Origin: Alphaproteobacteria bacterium
Lineage (GTDB): Bacteria; Pseudomonadota; Alphaproteobacteria; UBA9655
Direction: 5' to 3'
DNA length: 64,000 nucleotides
Assembly: GCA_019749915.1 (NCBI GenBank)
Contig: JAIEPE010000002.1
Location: forward strand, 1-64,000
The notes under the pieces were generated by a model. The model saw only the letters and a list, made by a program, of their open reading frames with translations, had not been told where the DNA came from and ran no database searches. How positions within the stretch are numbered: the stretch's first letter is position 1; each line of letters starts with the position of its first letter. Below, in pieces: positions 16,563 through 25,552 of the stretch. The position numbers were made by a program, and so were the translations under genes.

Positions 16563-16701
16563 CTTAGGTGAATATCAATATCTCCACCAGAGGTGGAGGT
16601 CTGTAACGCTTTGCTTGGACCACTAAAAGTGGTTATACAAAAGGCACTTATCCTATGATTGTCAATCCCCTCGAAGGAGGAGATCCAAAGTATTGTTCTC
16701 T

Positions 16702-16729
16702 GGGCCCCGCGGTAAATCCACGGGGCGTC
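16702..16729. repeat. CCCGCGG palindromic repeat, single arm
   Basis: GGGCCCCGCGG and CCACGGGGCGTC flank a short loop. This is one arm of the element seen complete at 60120-60190, here in inverted orientation. Confidence 0.6.
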
Positions 16730-16760
16730 TATGGTGTGTGCGTGGTTTTAAACAACTCTT

Positions 16761-16790
16761 GACATCCCGCTGCTTGACAGCGGGATCTAG
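16761..16790. repeat. CCCGCGG palindromic repeat, single arm
   Basis: GACATCCCGCTG and CAGCGGGATCTAG form a hairpin. The sequence closely matches the left arm of 62676-62745. A flank similar to GAGAACAGCAC also occurs, inverted, beside the arm at 16702. Confidence 0.6.
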
Positions 16791-16825
16791 GAGAACAGCA
16801 CCTTAGATTCGCGATTAAACCACAA

Positions 16826-16949
16826 GATCCTGAGTCCCCCTCGTATAACTCGGGGTCTCAGGATGACATGTTTTTTCTAACAAAAACAAAGCGCTGTCAT
16901 CCTGAGGAGCCCTTTAGGGCGAGCTCAGGATCTATTCAATAACATAGTT
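16826..16949. repeat. Bipartite palindromic repeat, TCATCCTGAG family, copy 2
   Basis: GATCCTGAG, a CCCC/GGGG hairpin and CTCAGGATGACA form the left arm. TGTCATCCTGAG, a GCCCT/AGGGC hairpin and CTCAGGATC form the right arm. The right flank ATTCAATAACATAGTT matches the flank of copy 1. Confidence 0.75.
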
Positions 16950-17177
16950 GATCCAGGAAACATTATGATGGGTCTCCGTGTTTCCTGCTCTAGTGAAAAT
17001 GATCTTGGATAGGGTTAATTTCATTATCCAAACACTCTACATTTACCCCTGTTCTTGTATCACTTCGTGACCCAAGAACAAAGGTTTATTGCATATTTTG
17101 TTTAACTTTCCCAGCTCTCCGACGATGTCATCCCCTGACAAAGTATTATGAATTCTGCAATTTGGCTCACTACAAAG

Positions 17178-17462
17178 TTATTTATTTGTACCAGCAGCAG
17201 GTTGTTTCAAGCCCGCAACCTCAACTTCAAGGCGCTTTACTCGCTCTTCCAGCTTTTGTATTTGATTTTGTTGAGCTTCAACGCTTTCAAATACTTCATT
17301 GGCCGGAGTTGGCTCTGCAAAGAAAGGATGTTGAGGCGTTATCTCTTCTGCGGAAGGCGGTGGCGGCTTATCTGTTTGAATATAAAGATCTTTTGTTTCT
17401 GTCGTTGCAAAAGAAGCTCCCCCGCAACAAACCGCTATTATAAAAGCGATTGTTTTATTCAT
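17178..17462 (-). CDS. Small exported protein with coiled coil
   Basis: A 94-residue protein with a signal peptide (MNKTIAFIIAVCCGGASFA), a Pro-rich middle, and a C-terminal coiled coil (QNQIQKLEERVKRLEVEVAGL). It lies 11 bases downstream of hpf on the same strand and is probably co-transcribed with it. No family recognised; a small periplasmic oligomer or scaffold is possible. Confidence 0.55.
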   Translation of the reverse strand: MNKTIAFIIAVCCGGASFATTETKDLYIQTDKPPPPSAEEITPQHPFFAEPTPANEVFESVEAQQNQIQKLEERVKRLEVEVAGLKQPAAGTNK

Positions 17463-17473
17463 AACTTATTTTC

Positions 17474-18058
17474 CTATGATTTTCCATTTTGCGAAGGAGA
17501 AATCCAGCCAATATTCCCATCTTCCCGTCGATAAACCACATTCAGCTGATCATGGGCCACATTGTTAAAGAGTACGGCTTGAACATCGGAAAGATCCAAA
17601 TGCATCACGGCCTCACTCACCGTAAGGCTAGGAATTTCAGTTTTCGTCTCTGCAATAATGAGAGGATGATCTTCCGTCGATTCCTTATCAGTTTCACTAT
17701 GGATCACATACTGATAACCTGCTGCTTTTTTGTAATCCACATCTCGCTTTTTCGTATGATCAATAAGTTTCTTTTTATAGCGGCGCAGACGCTTTTCAAA
17801 AGTTTCTATGGCTTGTTCAAGACAAACGTAAGCCTCATCCGTATCATAATAAGCCCTGACAAAAACCCCGCGTCCTAAATGCATTTCTATATCGCAGCGA
17901 ACCATGGATCTGACCTTGGAAGCACTGCGTGAAAACGTAACGGACGTCTCAAGCGGATTTAACTCATATTTTTTACATACGTCTTGAACCTTGTCTTCCG
18001 CTTGCTGACGCAGCGCTGCACTGACTTCAATCTTTTTTCCTGTAACTTGCGTTTGCAT
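17474..18058 (-). CDS. hpf: Ribosome hibernation promoting factor, long form
   Basis: A 194-residue long HPF. The N-terminal HPF/YfiA domain (about 1-105) binds the 30S decoding region. A charged linker follows. The C-terminal domain (about 130-190, PLIIAETKTEIPSLTVSEA and AVLFNN) dimerises and drives 100S ribosome formation in the long-HPF family. GGAGAGG-type ribosome-site sequence lies upstream of the ATG. Confidence 0.9.
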   Translation of the reverse strand: MQTQVTGKKIEVSAALRQQAEDKVQDVCKKYELNPLETSVTFSRSASKVRSMVRCDIEMHLGRGVFVRAYYDTDEAYVCLEQAIETFEKRLRRYKKKLIDHTKKRDVDYKKAAGYQYVIHSETDKESTEDHPLIIAETKTEIPSLTVSEAVMHLDLSDVQAVLFNNVAHDQLNVVYRREDGNIGWISPSQNGKS

Positions 18059-18135
18059 GAAACCACCTCTCCTATTTAATGTGTTATCTTATTCTTTTAT
18101 GATACGGCGATTTGAGAAAGATGTCCAGCACACCT

Positions 18136-18471
18136 TCAAAATAGCTTTTGACCGTTTTCAACCTGGGGATCAAGGGTCGCAAGGCAAATCGCACCTTGCT
18201 TGTCTGGACATCCTAGTAACAAAAATTGGGATTCAAAACCTGCAATGTTCTTAGTCCCCAGGTTAACAGCGCCTAAGACTTGCCGGCCAATTAAGCTTTC
18301 CAGCGTATAGTGGACCGTCACTTGGGCCGAGGTTTGAAGCACCCCCAGCTCAGGGCCAAAGTCAACCCACACCTTAAAAGCAGGCTTGTGGGCCCGTGGA
18401 AAAGGCTCTGCCTTCACTACTGTGCCTGAGCAAATGTTTACTTTTTCGAAATCATTGTAAGTAATCTGCAT
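18136..18471 (-). CDS. csaA: tRNA-binding protein CsaA
   Basis: A 111-residue single-domain OB-fold protein of the CsaA/Trbp111 type. It shows FEKVNICSGTVVKAEPFPRA, KVWVDFG, and the conserved GRQVLGAVNLGTKNIAGFES core. Family members bind tRNA and, as CsaA, act as an export-related chaperone. The length is exact for CsaA. It stands alone between hpf and a repeat. Confidence 0.9.
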   Translation of the reverse strand: MQITYNDFEKVNICSGTVVKAEPFPRAHKPAFKVWVDFGPELGVLQTSAQVTVHYTLESLIGRQVLGAVNLGTKNIAGFESQFLLLGCPDKQGAICLATLDPQVENGQKLF

Positions 18472-18506
18472 CGTTAGTTCTCCTTCATAAATAAATTAAA
18501 CAAACT

Positions 18507-18598
18507 CGTCATCGCGAGTCCACAAAGTGGACGTGGCGATCCACATGGATTAGAAAAATGGATTGCCGCGCCTTGCGTGCGCAAGGCTCGCAATGACG
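18507..18598. repeat. Bipartite palindromic repeat, CGTCATTGCGAG family
   Basis: CGTCATCGCGAG, a TCCAC/GTGGA hairpin and GCGATCCACAT form the left arm. ATGGATTGC, a CCTTGC/GCAAGG hairpin and CTCGCAATGACG form the right arm. The outer ends pair over about 12 bases. It lies upstream of csaA on the minus strand. Confidence 0.85.
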
Positions 18599-18725
18599 AC
18601 TTTTTATATAGTCTTGCCTTATTTAAAGAAGGAGTTATCGCTTATAAAGAAAAGCACTTTTGGTGAATTTGCTGCATATCATATTTTTTATTTAAGAATT
18701 TTCGGACTGGTTGTCAAGGACGCCA

Positions 18726-18941
18726 TTAAGATCCACAAGACGAACAGCCACCAGTTGTGGTGTCGCCCCTGTCATTAGAAAATCCCCACTCTCCTTTGAG
18801 ATGGCGATCGAGAACGCTTGGACTCTCTTCCCGGACTTCAAGGGGAATCGTAAAGACCTGGGGTTCCTCGTCCTCCGCCTCTACGGGAAAAGGGAGAAGG
18901 TATAAAACGGACACAAGCCCTACTTTGATCCTTTTTTTCAT
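18726..18941 (-). CDS. Small exported Cys-containing peptide
   Basis: 71 residues from the ATG at 18941, which has AAGGACGGA just upstream and gives a clean signal peptide (KKRIKVGLVSVLYLLPFPVEA). The frame runs back to 19010, but that start lacks support. The mature peptide of about 50 residues is charged and ends in GGCSSCGS, a Cys-Ser-Ser-Cys pair that could form a disulphide or bind metal. No family recognised. Confidence 0.5.
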   Translation of the reverse strand: MKKRIKVGLVSVLYLLPFPVEAEDEEPQVFTIPLEVREESPSVLDRHLKGEWGFSNDRGDTTTGGCSSCGS

Positions 18942-19030
18942 TCCGTCCTTTTCCTCTTTAAAATGACTAGCATTTTTTCTGTCTTTTCGTTTAAAGTATA
19001 CCCACAACACATAAAAACAAAAAGGTCTGA

Positions 19031-19651
19031 ATGATCACCCTTAACACCTTTCCAGAAATAATTGTTCTTGTAGTGGCCTACCTTTTAGGCTCTATTCCCT
19101 CAGGTATCCTGGTTAGTTGGCTATACAAGCTTCCTGACCCCCGCACCATCGGCTCGGGCAACATTGGAGCAACCAACATGCTGCGCCTTGGTAATAAGGG
19201 AGCGGCTCTTCTCACTCTGTTTTTTGATGTGCTCAAAGGAAGCCTCGCAGTTATTTTTGCCCTCATTTCTGTGCCCTCCGTTGCCCAATTTGCAGGCATT
19301 ATGGCCGTAGTAGGCCACATCTGGCCCATTTGGCTTATGTTCCGTGGCGGCAAGGGAGTCGCCACCGCATTGGGAGTTATGCTGATCCTCAACTTGCTTT
19401 TAGCCATGGCATGTCTTGTGACTTGGATTATCCTTGCCATTACGACCCGTTATTCTTCTCTTGCATCGCTGACAACCTTCCTTTTAAGCTCAGTCTATGC
19501 CTATTTTATGGGGGCAACTCATCTGATTGAGACATGTCTCATTTTGACGGTCCTTGTTTTTTGGACTCATCGTCATAACATTCAACGTTTACGCAAAGGA
19601 AAAGAGACGAAAATTGGCGCAACCTCTCACACATCTTCTACAAGAAAATGA
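19031..19651 (+). CDS. plsY: Glycerol-3-phosphate acyltransferase PlsY
   Basis: A 206-residue polytopic membrane enzyme that transfers acyl groups from acyl-phosphate to glycerol-3-phosphate. Conserved PlsY motifs are LLGSIPSGIL, GSGNIGATNMLR, VVGHIWPIWLMFRGGKGVAT and HRHNIQRL. The length is typical. It leads a run plsY-dprA-topA-rnr with overlapping genes. Confidence 0.93.
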   Translation: MITLNTFPEIIVLVVAYLLGSIPSGILVSWLYKLPDPRTIGSGNIGATNMLRLGNKGAALLTLFFDVLKGSLAVIFALISVPSVAQFAGIMAVVGHIWPIWLMFRGGKGVATALGVMLILNLLLAMACLVTWIILAITTRYSSLASLTTFLLSSVYAYFMGATHLIETCLILTVLVFWTHRHNIQRLRKGKETKIGATSHTSSTRK

Positions 19652-20744
19652 TGACCTCACAAGTTGGCTTCAACTGGCTCGCTGTGAGAACGTGGGACCT
19701 ATCACTTTTCACCAACTTCTTGACCATTACGGAAACCCAGAGGAAGCATTAAAAGCTCTTCCAGAACTCGCGGCTCAAGGAGGGTTAAAAAGATCCTTAC
19801 ATCTTGTCTCAAGAGCTGAAATTGAAAAGGAATTAACGTCCCTTACCAAATTTGGCGCCCAGCTTATCACCTTCAATAGCCCTTCATATCCTCCCCTCCT
19901 CCGTCACATTGATTCAGCGCCACCCCTTTTAGCTGTCAAAGGAAGGGTCGAACTTCTCCAAAAACCCCTTTTTGCAGTTGTAGGCGCTCGAAATGCTTCC
20001 GCTATGGGAAAGAAGATGGCGCGTAGCTTTGCTGAGAAGCTAGGAAAAGAAGGCTGGGGTATTGTCTCTGGTCTTGCTCGCGGCATTGATGGAGCCGCTC
20101 ACCAGGGAAGCCTTAAAACAGGGACAATTGCTGTCCTGGCTGGCGGGATTGATCAAATTTATCCTCCTGAAAATGAAGCTCTCTATCATCAAATTGCTGA
20201 AGAAGGCGTTCTTGTGGCCGAATCCCCCTTTGGAGTTCAACCTCAATCCACCTTATTTCCACGCCGCAACCGCATCATTTCTGGCTTGTCCCGCGCTCTC
20301 TTAATTGTTGAAGCTGCCTTAAAATCCGGCTCTCTTATTACGGCACGTAATGCTTTAGAGCAAGGACGAGAAGTCTTTGCTATCCCCGGCCATCCTCTGG
20401 ACCCGCGGGCACGGGGATGCAATCATTTGATTAAGAATGGCGCCATCCTTATTGAAACCATTGAAGATATCTTGGGGGAAATTTCTCTTAATGCTCCTCT
20501 TGAATTTAAGGAGGAAACCACTCAAATAAAATCCTCTTCTTCTCCTCATTCTTTACAAAAAAGCCGACAAATTATTAACGAAAATTTAAGTCTTGTTCCG
20601 ATAAGTATTGACGAATTGATCCGAGAATGTCAGTTGTCACCATCAGACCTATGGATTGTCTTATTGGAAATGGAAATTGCAGGGCGTATTGAACGCTTTC
20701 CTGGCGGGAAGGTCGCTCTCAAAGAGGAATGGAAAAGCATATGA
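19614..20744 (+). CDS. dprA: DNA-processing protein DprA
   Basis: About 376 residues from a TTG at 19614. The frame is open from 19554 but deep inside plsY, and no better start exists. DprA/Smf Rossmann core: VVGARNASAMG, GLARGIDGAAHQGSL, GGIDQIYPPEN, FPRRNRIISGLS, SGSLITARNALEQGREVFAIPG. A winged-helix-like C-terminal region follows (VPISIDELIRECQLS). DprA loads RecA on incoming single-stranded DNA in transformation. It overlaps topA by ATGA. Confidence 0.88.
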   Translation: MAQPLTHLLQENDDLTSWLQLARCENVGPITFHQLLDHYGNPEEALKALPELAAQGGLKRSLHLVSRAEIEKELTSLTKFGAQLITFNSPSYPPLLRHIDSAPPLLAVKGRVELLQKPLFAVVGARNASAMGKKMARSFAEKLGKEGWGIVSGLARGIDGAAHQGSLKTGTIAVLAGGIDQIYPPENEALYHQIAEEGVLVAESPFGVQPQSTLFPRRNRIISGLSRALLIVEAALKSGSLITARNALEQGREVFAIPGHPLDPRARGCNHLIKNGAILIETIEDILGEISLNAPLEFKEETTQIKSSSSPHSLQKSRQIINENLSLVPISIDELIRECQLSPSDLWIVLLEMEIAGRIERFPGGKVALKEEWKSI

Positions 20745-23098
20745 AAGTTGTTGTCGTTGAGTCTCCGTCAAAGGCAAAAACCATTGAGAAGTATTTAGGC
20801 AAGGATTATACGGTCCTCGCAAGCTATGGGCATGTCCGTGATTTGGTCTCAAAGGACGGCTCTGTAAAGCCTGATGAAGATTTTGCCATGACCTGGCAAG
20901 TAGACGACCGTGCTAAAAAGCATATTGATGCCATTGCCAAAGCCCTTAAAGGCGCTGACCACCTCTATCTTGCCACCGACCCTGATCGGGAAGGGGAAGC
21001 CATTTCCTGGCACATTCAAGAAATCCTAGCGCAAAAAGGGGTTTTAAAAAATATTACTCCTGAACGCATTGCCTTTAACGCCATCACCAAGGAAACAGTT
21101 GCAGAAGCCCTTGCTCATCCTCGGGAAGTTGATAAACAACTCGTGGAGGCTTACTTAGCGCGCCTGAGCCTCGATTATCTCGTCGGATTCACACTCTCAC
21201 CCATCCTCTGGAGAAAGCTCCCTGGAAGCCGTTCTGCAGGCCGTGTACAATCAGTCGCCCTGCGCCTTGTGGTTGATCGAGAAAATGAAATCGAAGCCTT
21301 CAAATCTCAAGAATATTGGACCCTTGACGTTGAGTTCCTAACCGAAGATAAGAAGCTCTTTAAAGCACGCCTGACCCATTTAGAAGGAAAAAAATTAGAT
21401 AAGTTTTCTCTTGGCACGGAAGCTTTGGCGCGGGACGCAGAAAAGAAAATTAAAGCTCAAGATTTCCACATTGCCTCCATTGAGAAAAAGCGCGTTCAGC
21501 GTCACCCAAGGCCACCCTTTATTACCTCAACCCTCCAACAAGAAGCTTCCCGGAAGTTGGGCTTTAGCCCACGCAAAACAATGCAATTGGCCCAAAAACT
21601 TTATGAAGGTGTCTCCATTGGCTCTGAAGCCGTAGGTCTTATTACCTATATGCGTACGGACAGCACCCAAGTAGAAGGCTCGGCCATTGCTAACTGTCGA
21701 GCCGTGATTGAAAAGACCTTTGGCAATAAATATCTTCCTGCAAGCCCACGCCAGTATAAAACCAAAGCCAAGAATGCTCAGGAAGCCCACGAAGCTATTC
21801 GCCCCACCGATGCCAAGCGCAGTCCCAAAGATATGGCCAAATTCTTAGACGATGATCTCCTTCGTCTTTATGAGCTTATTTGGAAACGGATGATGGCTTC
21901 TCAAATGGCCAGTGCTGAACTGGATCAAACCAGTGTTGACGTTGCCGACCCAAAAAAAGACATTGTCCTTCGCGCCACCGGCTCCATCCTTGTTTTTGAT
22001 GGCTTCTTGACCCTTTACCGGGAAAGCCTTGATGAAGATCAAAGTGAGGATGATGATAATAAAATTCTACCGCCCCTTCGTGAAAAGGAAAATGTAGAGA
22101 AGAAAACCATTCTTCCCGAACAACATTTCACTCAGCCCCCTCCCCGCTATTCAGAAGCAAGCCTTGTGAAGAAAATGGAAGAGCTGGGTATTGGGCGCCC
22201 TTCAACCTATGCACGCACCATCCAAGTTCTCCAAGAACGAGATTATGTAAGAAATGAAAAGCGCGTTCTCTATCCTCAAGATCGAGGCCGCATTGTCACC
22301 GCCTTTTTGTTGAACTACTTCAGGACCTATGTAGAATATGATTTCACAGCTCATTTGGAAGAGCAGCTGGATGAAATCTCAAACGGAGATCTTTTCTGGA
22401 AAGATGTATTAGAGAAATTCTGGAAGCCTTTCCATGGGGCCATTGATGAGGCGCAAAAGCTCAAAATCCAACAAGTTTTGGAACAGCTTCAAAAGGACCT
22501 GGATGGATTTCTTTTTCCTCCTACGGAGGATCAAACAGACCCTCATCTTTGTCCCCGCTGTAAGAAGGGTCAGTTGGGCCTGCGCTTGAGCAAATTTGGC
22601 TCCTTCATTGGTTGTTCCAATTATCCTGAGTGTAAGTACACCCGTCCCCTAGTTCTGGGAGAAGAAGGTGCTGATCAAGCTCAAGAAGAACCCTATGAAA
22701 GAGATCTCGGTGTCGATCCAAGCTTAGGGGTTAATGTTAAGGTTAAACGCGGACCTTATGGGTTTTACATCCAGTGGGGCGAAGCTACCACTAAAAAGGA
22801 AAAGCCAAAACGGGCCTCTCTCACCCCAGGCATGAACCCCGATGAGATTACCCTTGAAGATGCCATTGGATTGGGCGCTCTTCCCCGCACTGTTGGCGTT
22901 GATCCAGAGACAAAGGAAACCATTACCGCTGCCATTGGCCGCTTTGGTCCTTATGTGAAATTGGGCAAAATCTTTGCGTCCCTTAAAAAGACTGACGATC
23001 CTCTAACCATCGATCTGACACGAGCCCTCGAGCTCATTGAAGCCAAGAAAAATGCCCCTCCAAGGAAAGCTAAAGCAAGCCGTGGCAAAAAAGGATAA
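20741..23098 (+). CDS. topA: DNA topoisomerase I
   Basis: 785 residues from the ATG at 20741, which overlaps the dprA stop as ATGA; an ATG at 20729 is directly on a ribosome-site-like GAGGA and is less likely. The Toprim domain opens with VVVESPSKAKTIEKYLG and DPDREGEAISWH. The active Tyr lies in ITYMRTDST near residue 302. One clear C-terminal zinc ribbon (CPRCKKG to CSNYPEC) is followed by tandem repeats of the PYGFYIQWG / GRFGPYVKLG type and a Lys-rich tail. It relaxes negative supercoils. Confidence 0.95.
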   Translation: MKVVVVESPSKAKTIEKYLGKDYTVLASYGHVRDLVSKDGSVKPDEDFAMTWQVDDRAKKHIDAIAKALKGADHLYLATDPDREGEAISWHIQEILAQKGVLKNITPERIAFNAITKETVAEALAHPREVDKQLVEAYLARLSLDYLVGFTLSPILWRKLPGSRSAGRVQSVALRLVVDRENEIEAFKSQEYWTLDVEFLTEDKKLFKARLTHLEGKKLDKFSLGTEALARDAEKKIKAQDFHIASIEKKRVQRHPRPPFITSTLQQEASRKLGFSPRKTMQLAQKLYEGVSIGSEAVGLITYMRTDSTQVEGSAIANCRAVIEKTFGNKYLPASPRQYKTKAKNAQEAHEAIRPTDAKRSPKDMAKFLDDDLLRLYELIWKRMMASQMASAELDQTSVDVADPKKDIVLRATGSILVFDGFLTLYRESLDEDQSEDDDNKILPPLREKENVEKKTILPEQHFTQPPPRYSEASLVKKMEELGIGRPSTYARTIQVLQERDYVRNEKRVLYPQDRGRIVTAFLLNYFRTYVEYDFTAHLEEQLDEISNGDLFWKDVLEKFWKPFHGAIDEAQKLKIQQVLEQLQKDLDGFLFPPTEDQTDPHLCPRCKKGQLGLRLSKFGSFIGCSNYPECKYTRPLVLGEEGADQAQEEPYERDLGVDPSLGVNVKVKRGPYGFYIQWGEATTKKEKPKRASLTPGMNPDEITLEDAIGLGALPRTVGVDPETKETITAAIGRFGPYVKLGKIFASLKKTDDPLTIDLTRALELIEAKKNAPPRKAKASRGKKG

Positions 23099-25223
23099 GC
23101 GCCTTCCCACTCCTGAGGAAATCCTTGAATTCATCCAATCCTCGGAGAAAAAGGTTGGCAAACGAGAAATTGCCCGCGCCTTTAACCTTAAGGGACAACA
23201 ACGGGTTTGGCTCAAGGAAACCCTTAAGACAATGGGAGAGACAGGCCTGATTCAACGAGGTCATAAACGCGCTGTCCACTCTTCAAAATCATTGCCGCCC
23301 GTTCTCCTTGTGGAAGTGGCTCCGGCCCTTTCTGAAGACGGAGAAGTTCTGTTAACGCCCACGGAAAACACCGGTGAATTCCCCCCCATCATTTTAAGGG
23401 AAGGTGGCATAGCACGAGTTAAAGCCGGCGACAAGCTCTTGGTACGCCTCAAACGCCACCCGGATGGGTATTATCTAGCGCGCCTTCTCAAGCGTATTGA
23501 GGAAAAGCCAAAAACCATGGTGGGTGCTATTATCAAAAGCCGTGGCGCCTTATACTTCCAACCTTCTGACCGCAAGCGTCAAGATGACATTGCCCTTCTC
23601 ACCGATCCCAAAGAAGCCAGGGAAGGAGAATTGGTGATGGCCGAGCTTCTCCGCAATCAACGCCCCCTAAAAGCTAAAATCCTTAAAGTCCTAGGATCCC
23701 TGAATGACCCGCGCACCATCAGCCTCATCTCCATTTACCAAGAAGGCATTCCTCATGAGTTTCCTGAAGCTGTCCTCAAGGAAGCGGAAGCGGTGCGTAC
23801 CCTTTCTCTAGAGGGTCGAGAGGATCTGCGTTCCATCCCCTTTGTCACCATTGATGGAGACGATGCCCGGGACTTTGACGATGCAGTCTGGGCACGCAAG
23901 GAAGAGGACGGCTGGCACCTGATGGTGGCCATTGCAGATGTAGCCCATTATGTGAAACCCGGCAGTGCCCTTGATAAGGAAGCCTATCTTCGCGGCAACT
24001 CAGTTTATTTTCCTGATCGAGTCGTGCCCATGCTTCCCGAAACCCTCTCTAATGACTTGTGTTCCTTAAGGCCTAAGGAGGACAAGGCTTGCTTTGCAGC
24101 TCACCTCTGGCTTGATTCAAAAGGACGCTTGAAAAAATATCAATTCGTTCGCGGCATCATGCAATCCATTGAGCGTCTTACCTACGCCCAAGTTCAACTA
24201 GCAAAGGATGGGAGTCCTGATGCCCAAACAAAACCTCTCCTCAAGGAAGTCATTGAGCCGCTCTATGAAGCTTATGACCTGTTGAAAAAGGCCCGGGAGT
24301 TTCGCGGCACCCTTGATTTAGAACTCCCAGAGCGGCAAGTCATTTTAGGAGAAAACGGCCATATTGAAGATATTCATCCCCGCCCCAGACTTGATAGCCA
24401 CCGCCTTATTGAAGAGTTTATGATCCTTGCCAATGTAGCTGCTGCCCAGCAGTTGGAAGCCCTTAAGGCTCCTTGCATCTATCGTATCCATGATGAGCCC
24501 GACCCCTCAAAACTTTTCATCTTCCGTGAACTTGTGGAAGGCCTGGGCTTTTCCTTTCCCAAATCCCAAGCGATCACTCCAAAAGCTTTCCTTCATCTTT
24601 TAAGAGCTGCCCATGGCACCCCTCATCAAGCCCTTGTGAGTCAGCTGACCCTAAGAACTCAAGCTCAAGCTCTCTACCATTCGGAAAACATTGGCCACTT
24701 TGGGTTAAGCTTGAAAAAGTACAGTCATTTTACCTCTCCCATTCGGCGCTATCCGGATATCATCGTGCACCGCAGCTTGATCGAAGCTCTTAAACTTGGC
24801 GACGATGGTCTTCCTAAAGACGCAAATCTCATTGTCATTGGCGAGCAAGTCTCCGCAACGGAACGCAGGGCTGCAGCTGCTGAGCGCGCCGCTCTTGAGC
24901 GATATATAGCCATATATCTCCAAGACAAAGTGAGAGAAACCTTTGAAGGTCGTATCAGTGGGGTAACCTCCTTTGGTCTCTTTGTGACCCTCGAGCATTC
25001 CGGTGCTGATGGCCTAATCCCCCTCGCCTATCTCAACGATGATTATTATATCTTCGAGGAGCGCAAGCACCGCCTCATCGGTCGGCGCAATCGACGCACC
25101 TATACCTTAGGCGATCCCCTTGTGGTCCTTTTAAAAGATGTGGATATGCTGACGAATACGATTACCCTCACCCCTGTCCAAGGAAACTCTCCAAAGAAAA
25201 AGGAGAAGAAGCGGAGAAAGTAA
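23052..25223 (+). CDS. rnr: Ribonuclease R
   Basis: About 723 residues. The start is uncertain: ATG 23052 is used, TTG 23037 and GTG 23082 are options, and all lie within the topA tail. Order: winged-helix segment (EEILEFIQ), cold-shock-like domains, the RNB catalytic core with TIDGDDARDFDDAVWA (catalytic aspartates), SRRYPDIIVH-like SPIRRYPDIIVHRSL, and a C-terminal S1 domain (FEGRISGVTSFGLFVTLE). It is a 3'-5' exonuclease for structured RNA. The Lys/Arg tail is usual for RNase R. Confidence 0.92.
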   Translation: MPLQGKLKQAVAKKDKRLPTPEEILEFIQSSEKKVGKREIARAFNLKGQQRVWLKETLKTMGETGLIQRGHKRAVHSSKSLPPVLLVEVAPALSEDGEVLLTPTENTGEFPPIILREGGIARVKAGDKLLVRLKRHPDGYYLARLLKRIEEKPKTMVGAIIKSRGALYFQPSDRKRQDDIALLTDPKEAREGELVMAELLRNQRPLKAKILKVLGSLNDPRTISLISIYQEGIPHEFPEAVLKEAEAVRTLSLEGREDLRSIPFVTIDGDDARDFDDAVWARKEEDGWHLMVAIADVAHYVKPGSALDKEAYLRGNSVYFPDRVVPMLPETLSNDLCSLRPKEDKACFAAHLWLDSKGRLKKYQFVRGIMQSIERLTYAQVQLAKDGSPDAQTKPLLKEVIEPLYEAYDLLKKAREFRGTLDLELPERQVILGENGHIEDIHPRPRLDSHRLIEEFMILANVAAAQQLEALKAPCIYRIHDEPDPSKLFIFRELVEGLGFSFPKSQAITPKAFLHLLRAAHGTPHQALVSQLTLRTQAQALYHSENIGHFGLSLKKYSHFTSPIRRYPDIIVHRSLIEALKLGDDGLPKDANLIVIGEQVSATERRAAAAERAALERYIAIYLQDKVRETFEGRISGVTSFGLFVTLEHSGADGLIPLAYLNDDYYIFEERKHRLIGRRNRRTYTLGDPLVVLLKDVDMLTNTITLTPVQGNSPKKKEKKRRK

Positions 25224-25552
25224 GGAAAAATTAATAGATAATTAAAAACAATATGACAATATGGCGTTAACAATAAGAACTCTACCCTCCATCGTCATTG
25301 CGAACCTTGCAAAGCAAGGTGCGGCAATCCATTGCTTAATCAAAAATGGATCACCACGCTCACGGCGTGGGCTCGTGATGATGAATGTGGCTTATGCTTG
25401 GTTATTTACGATTTAAATTTGTCAGTGTTGTCAGTTGTGTCAGTGCCATTACCAATAATTATTCCAACCCCATATTCATCTCAGGAAACCTCTAGCCTTC
25501 TCCCCCTCTCTCGGTATATGATGGATTTAATTTAATAATAGGACGAGGATCC
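25224..25552. other. Intergenic region before secA
   Basis: These 329 bases hold a CGTCATTGCGAG-family repeat (25293-25384) and three near-identical heptamers GTCAGTG/GTCAGTT/GTCAGTG at 25421, 25430 and 25439, a 9-base period, about 110 bases before the secA start. A GGACGAGG segment precedes the secA ATG. No gene was found. Confidence 0.5.
25293..25384. repeat. Bipartite palindromic repeat, CGTCATTGCGAG family
   Basis: The left arm has a CCTTGC/GCAAGG hairpin and ends GCAATCCAT. The right arm ATGGATCAC with a CCACGC/GCGTGG hairpin ends in CTCGTGATGATGA, which has drifted from the consensus CTCGCAATGACGA. It is probably an older copy. Confidence 0.8.

Larger units (their letters stand above)
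16437..17177. other. Gene-free repeat cluster
   Basis: I see no gene in these 741 bases. They hold at least four repeat pieces, listed separately: a long half-element (16464-16562), two CCCGCGG-type arms (16702-16729 and 16761-16790) and a TCATCCTGAG element (16826-16949). The stretches between them, and 16950-17177, show no further feature I can support. Confidence 0.7.

Noticed and set aside
17148-17534. Plus-strand frames across the coiled-coil protein and hpf
   Set aside because: They are antisense to two better-supported minus-strand genes with a signal peptide and a known family.
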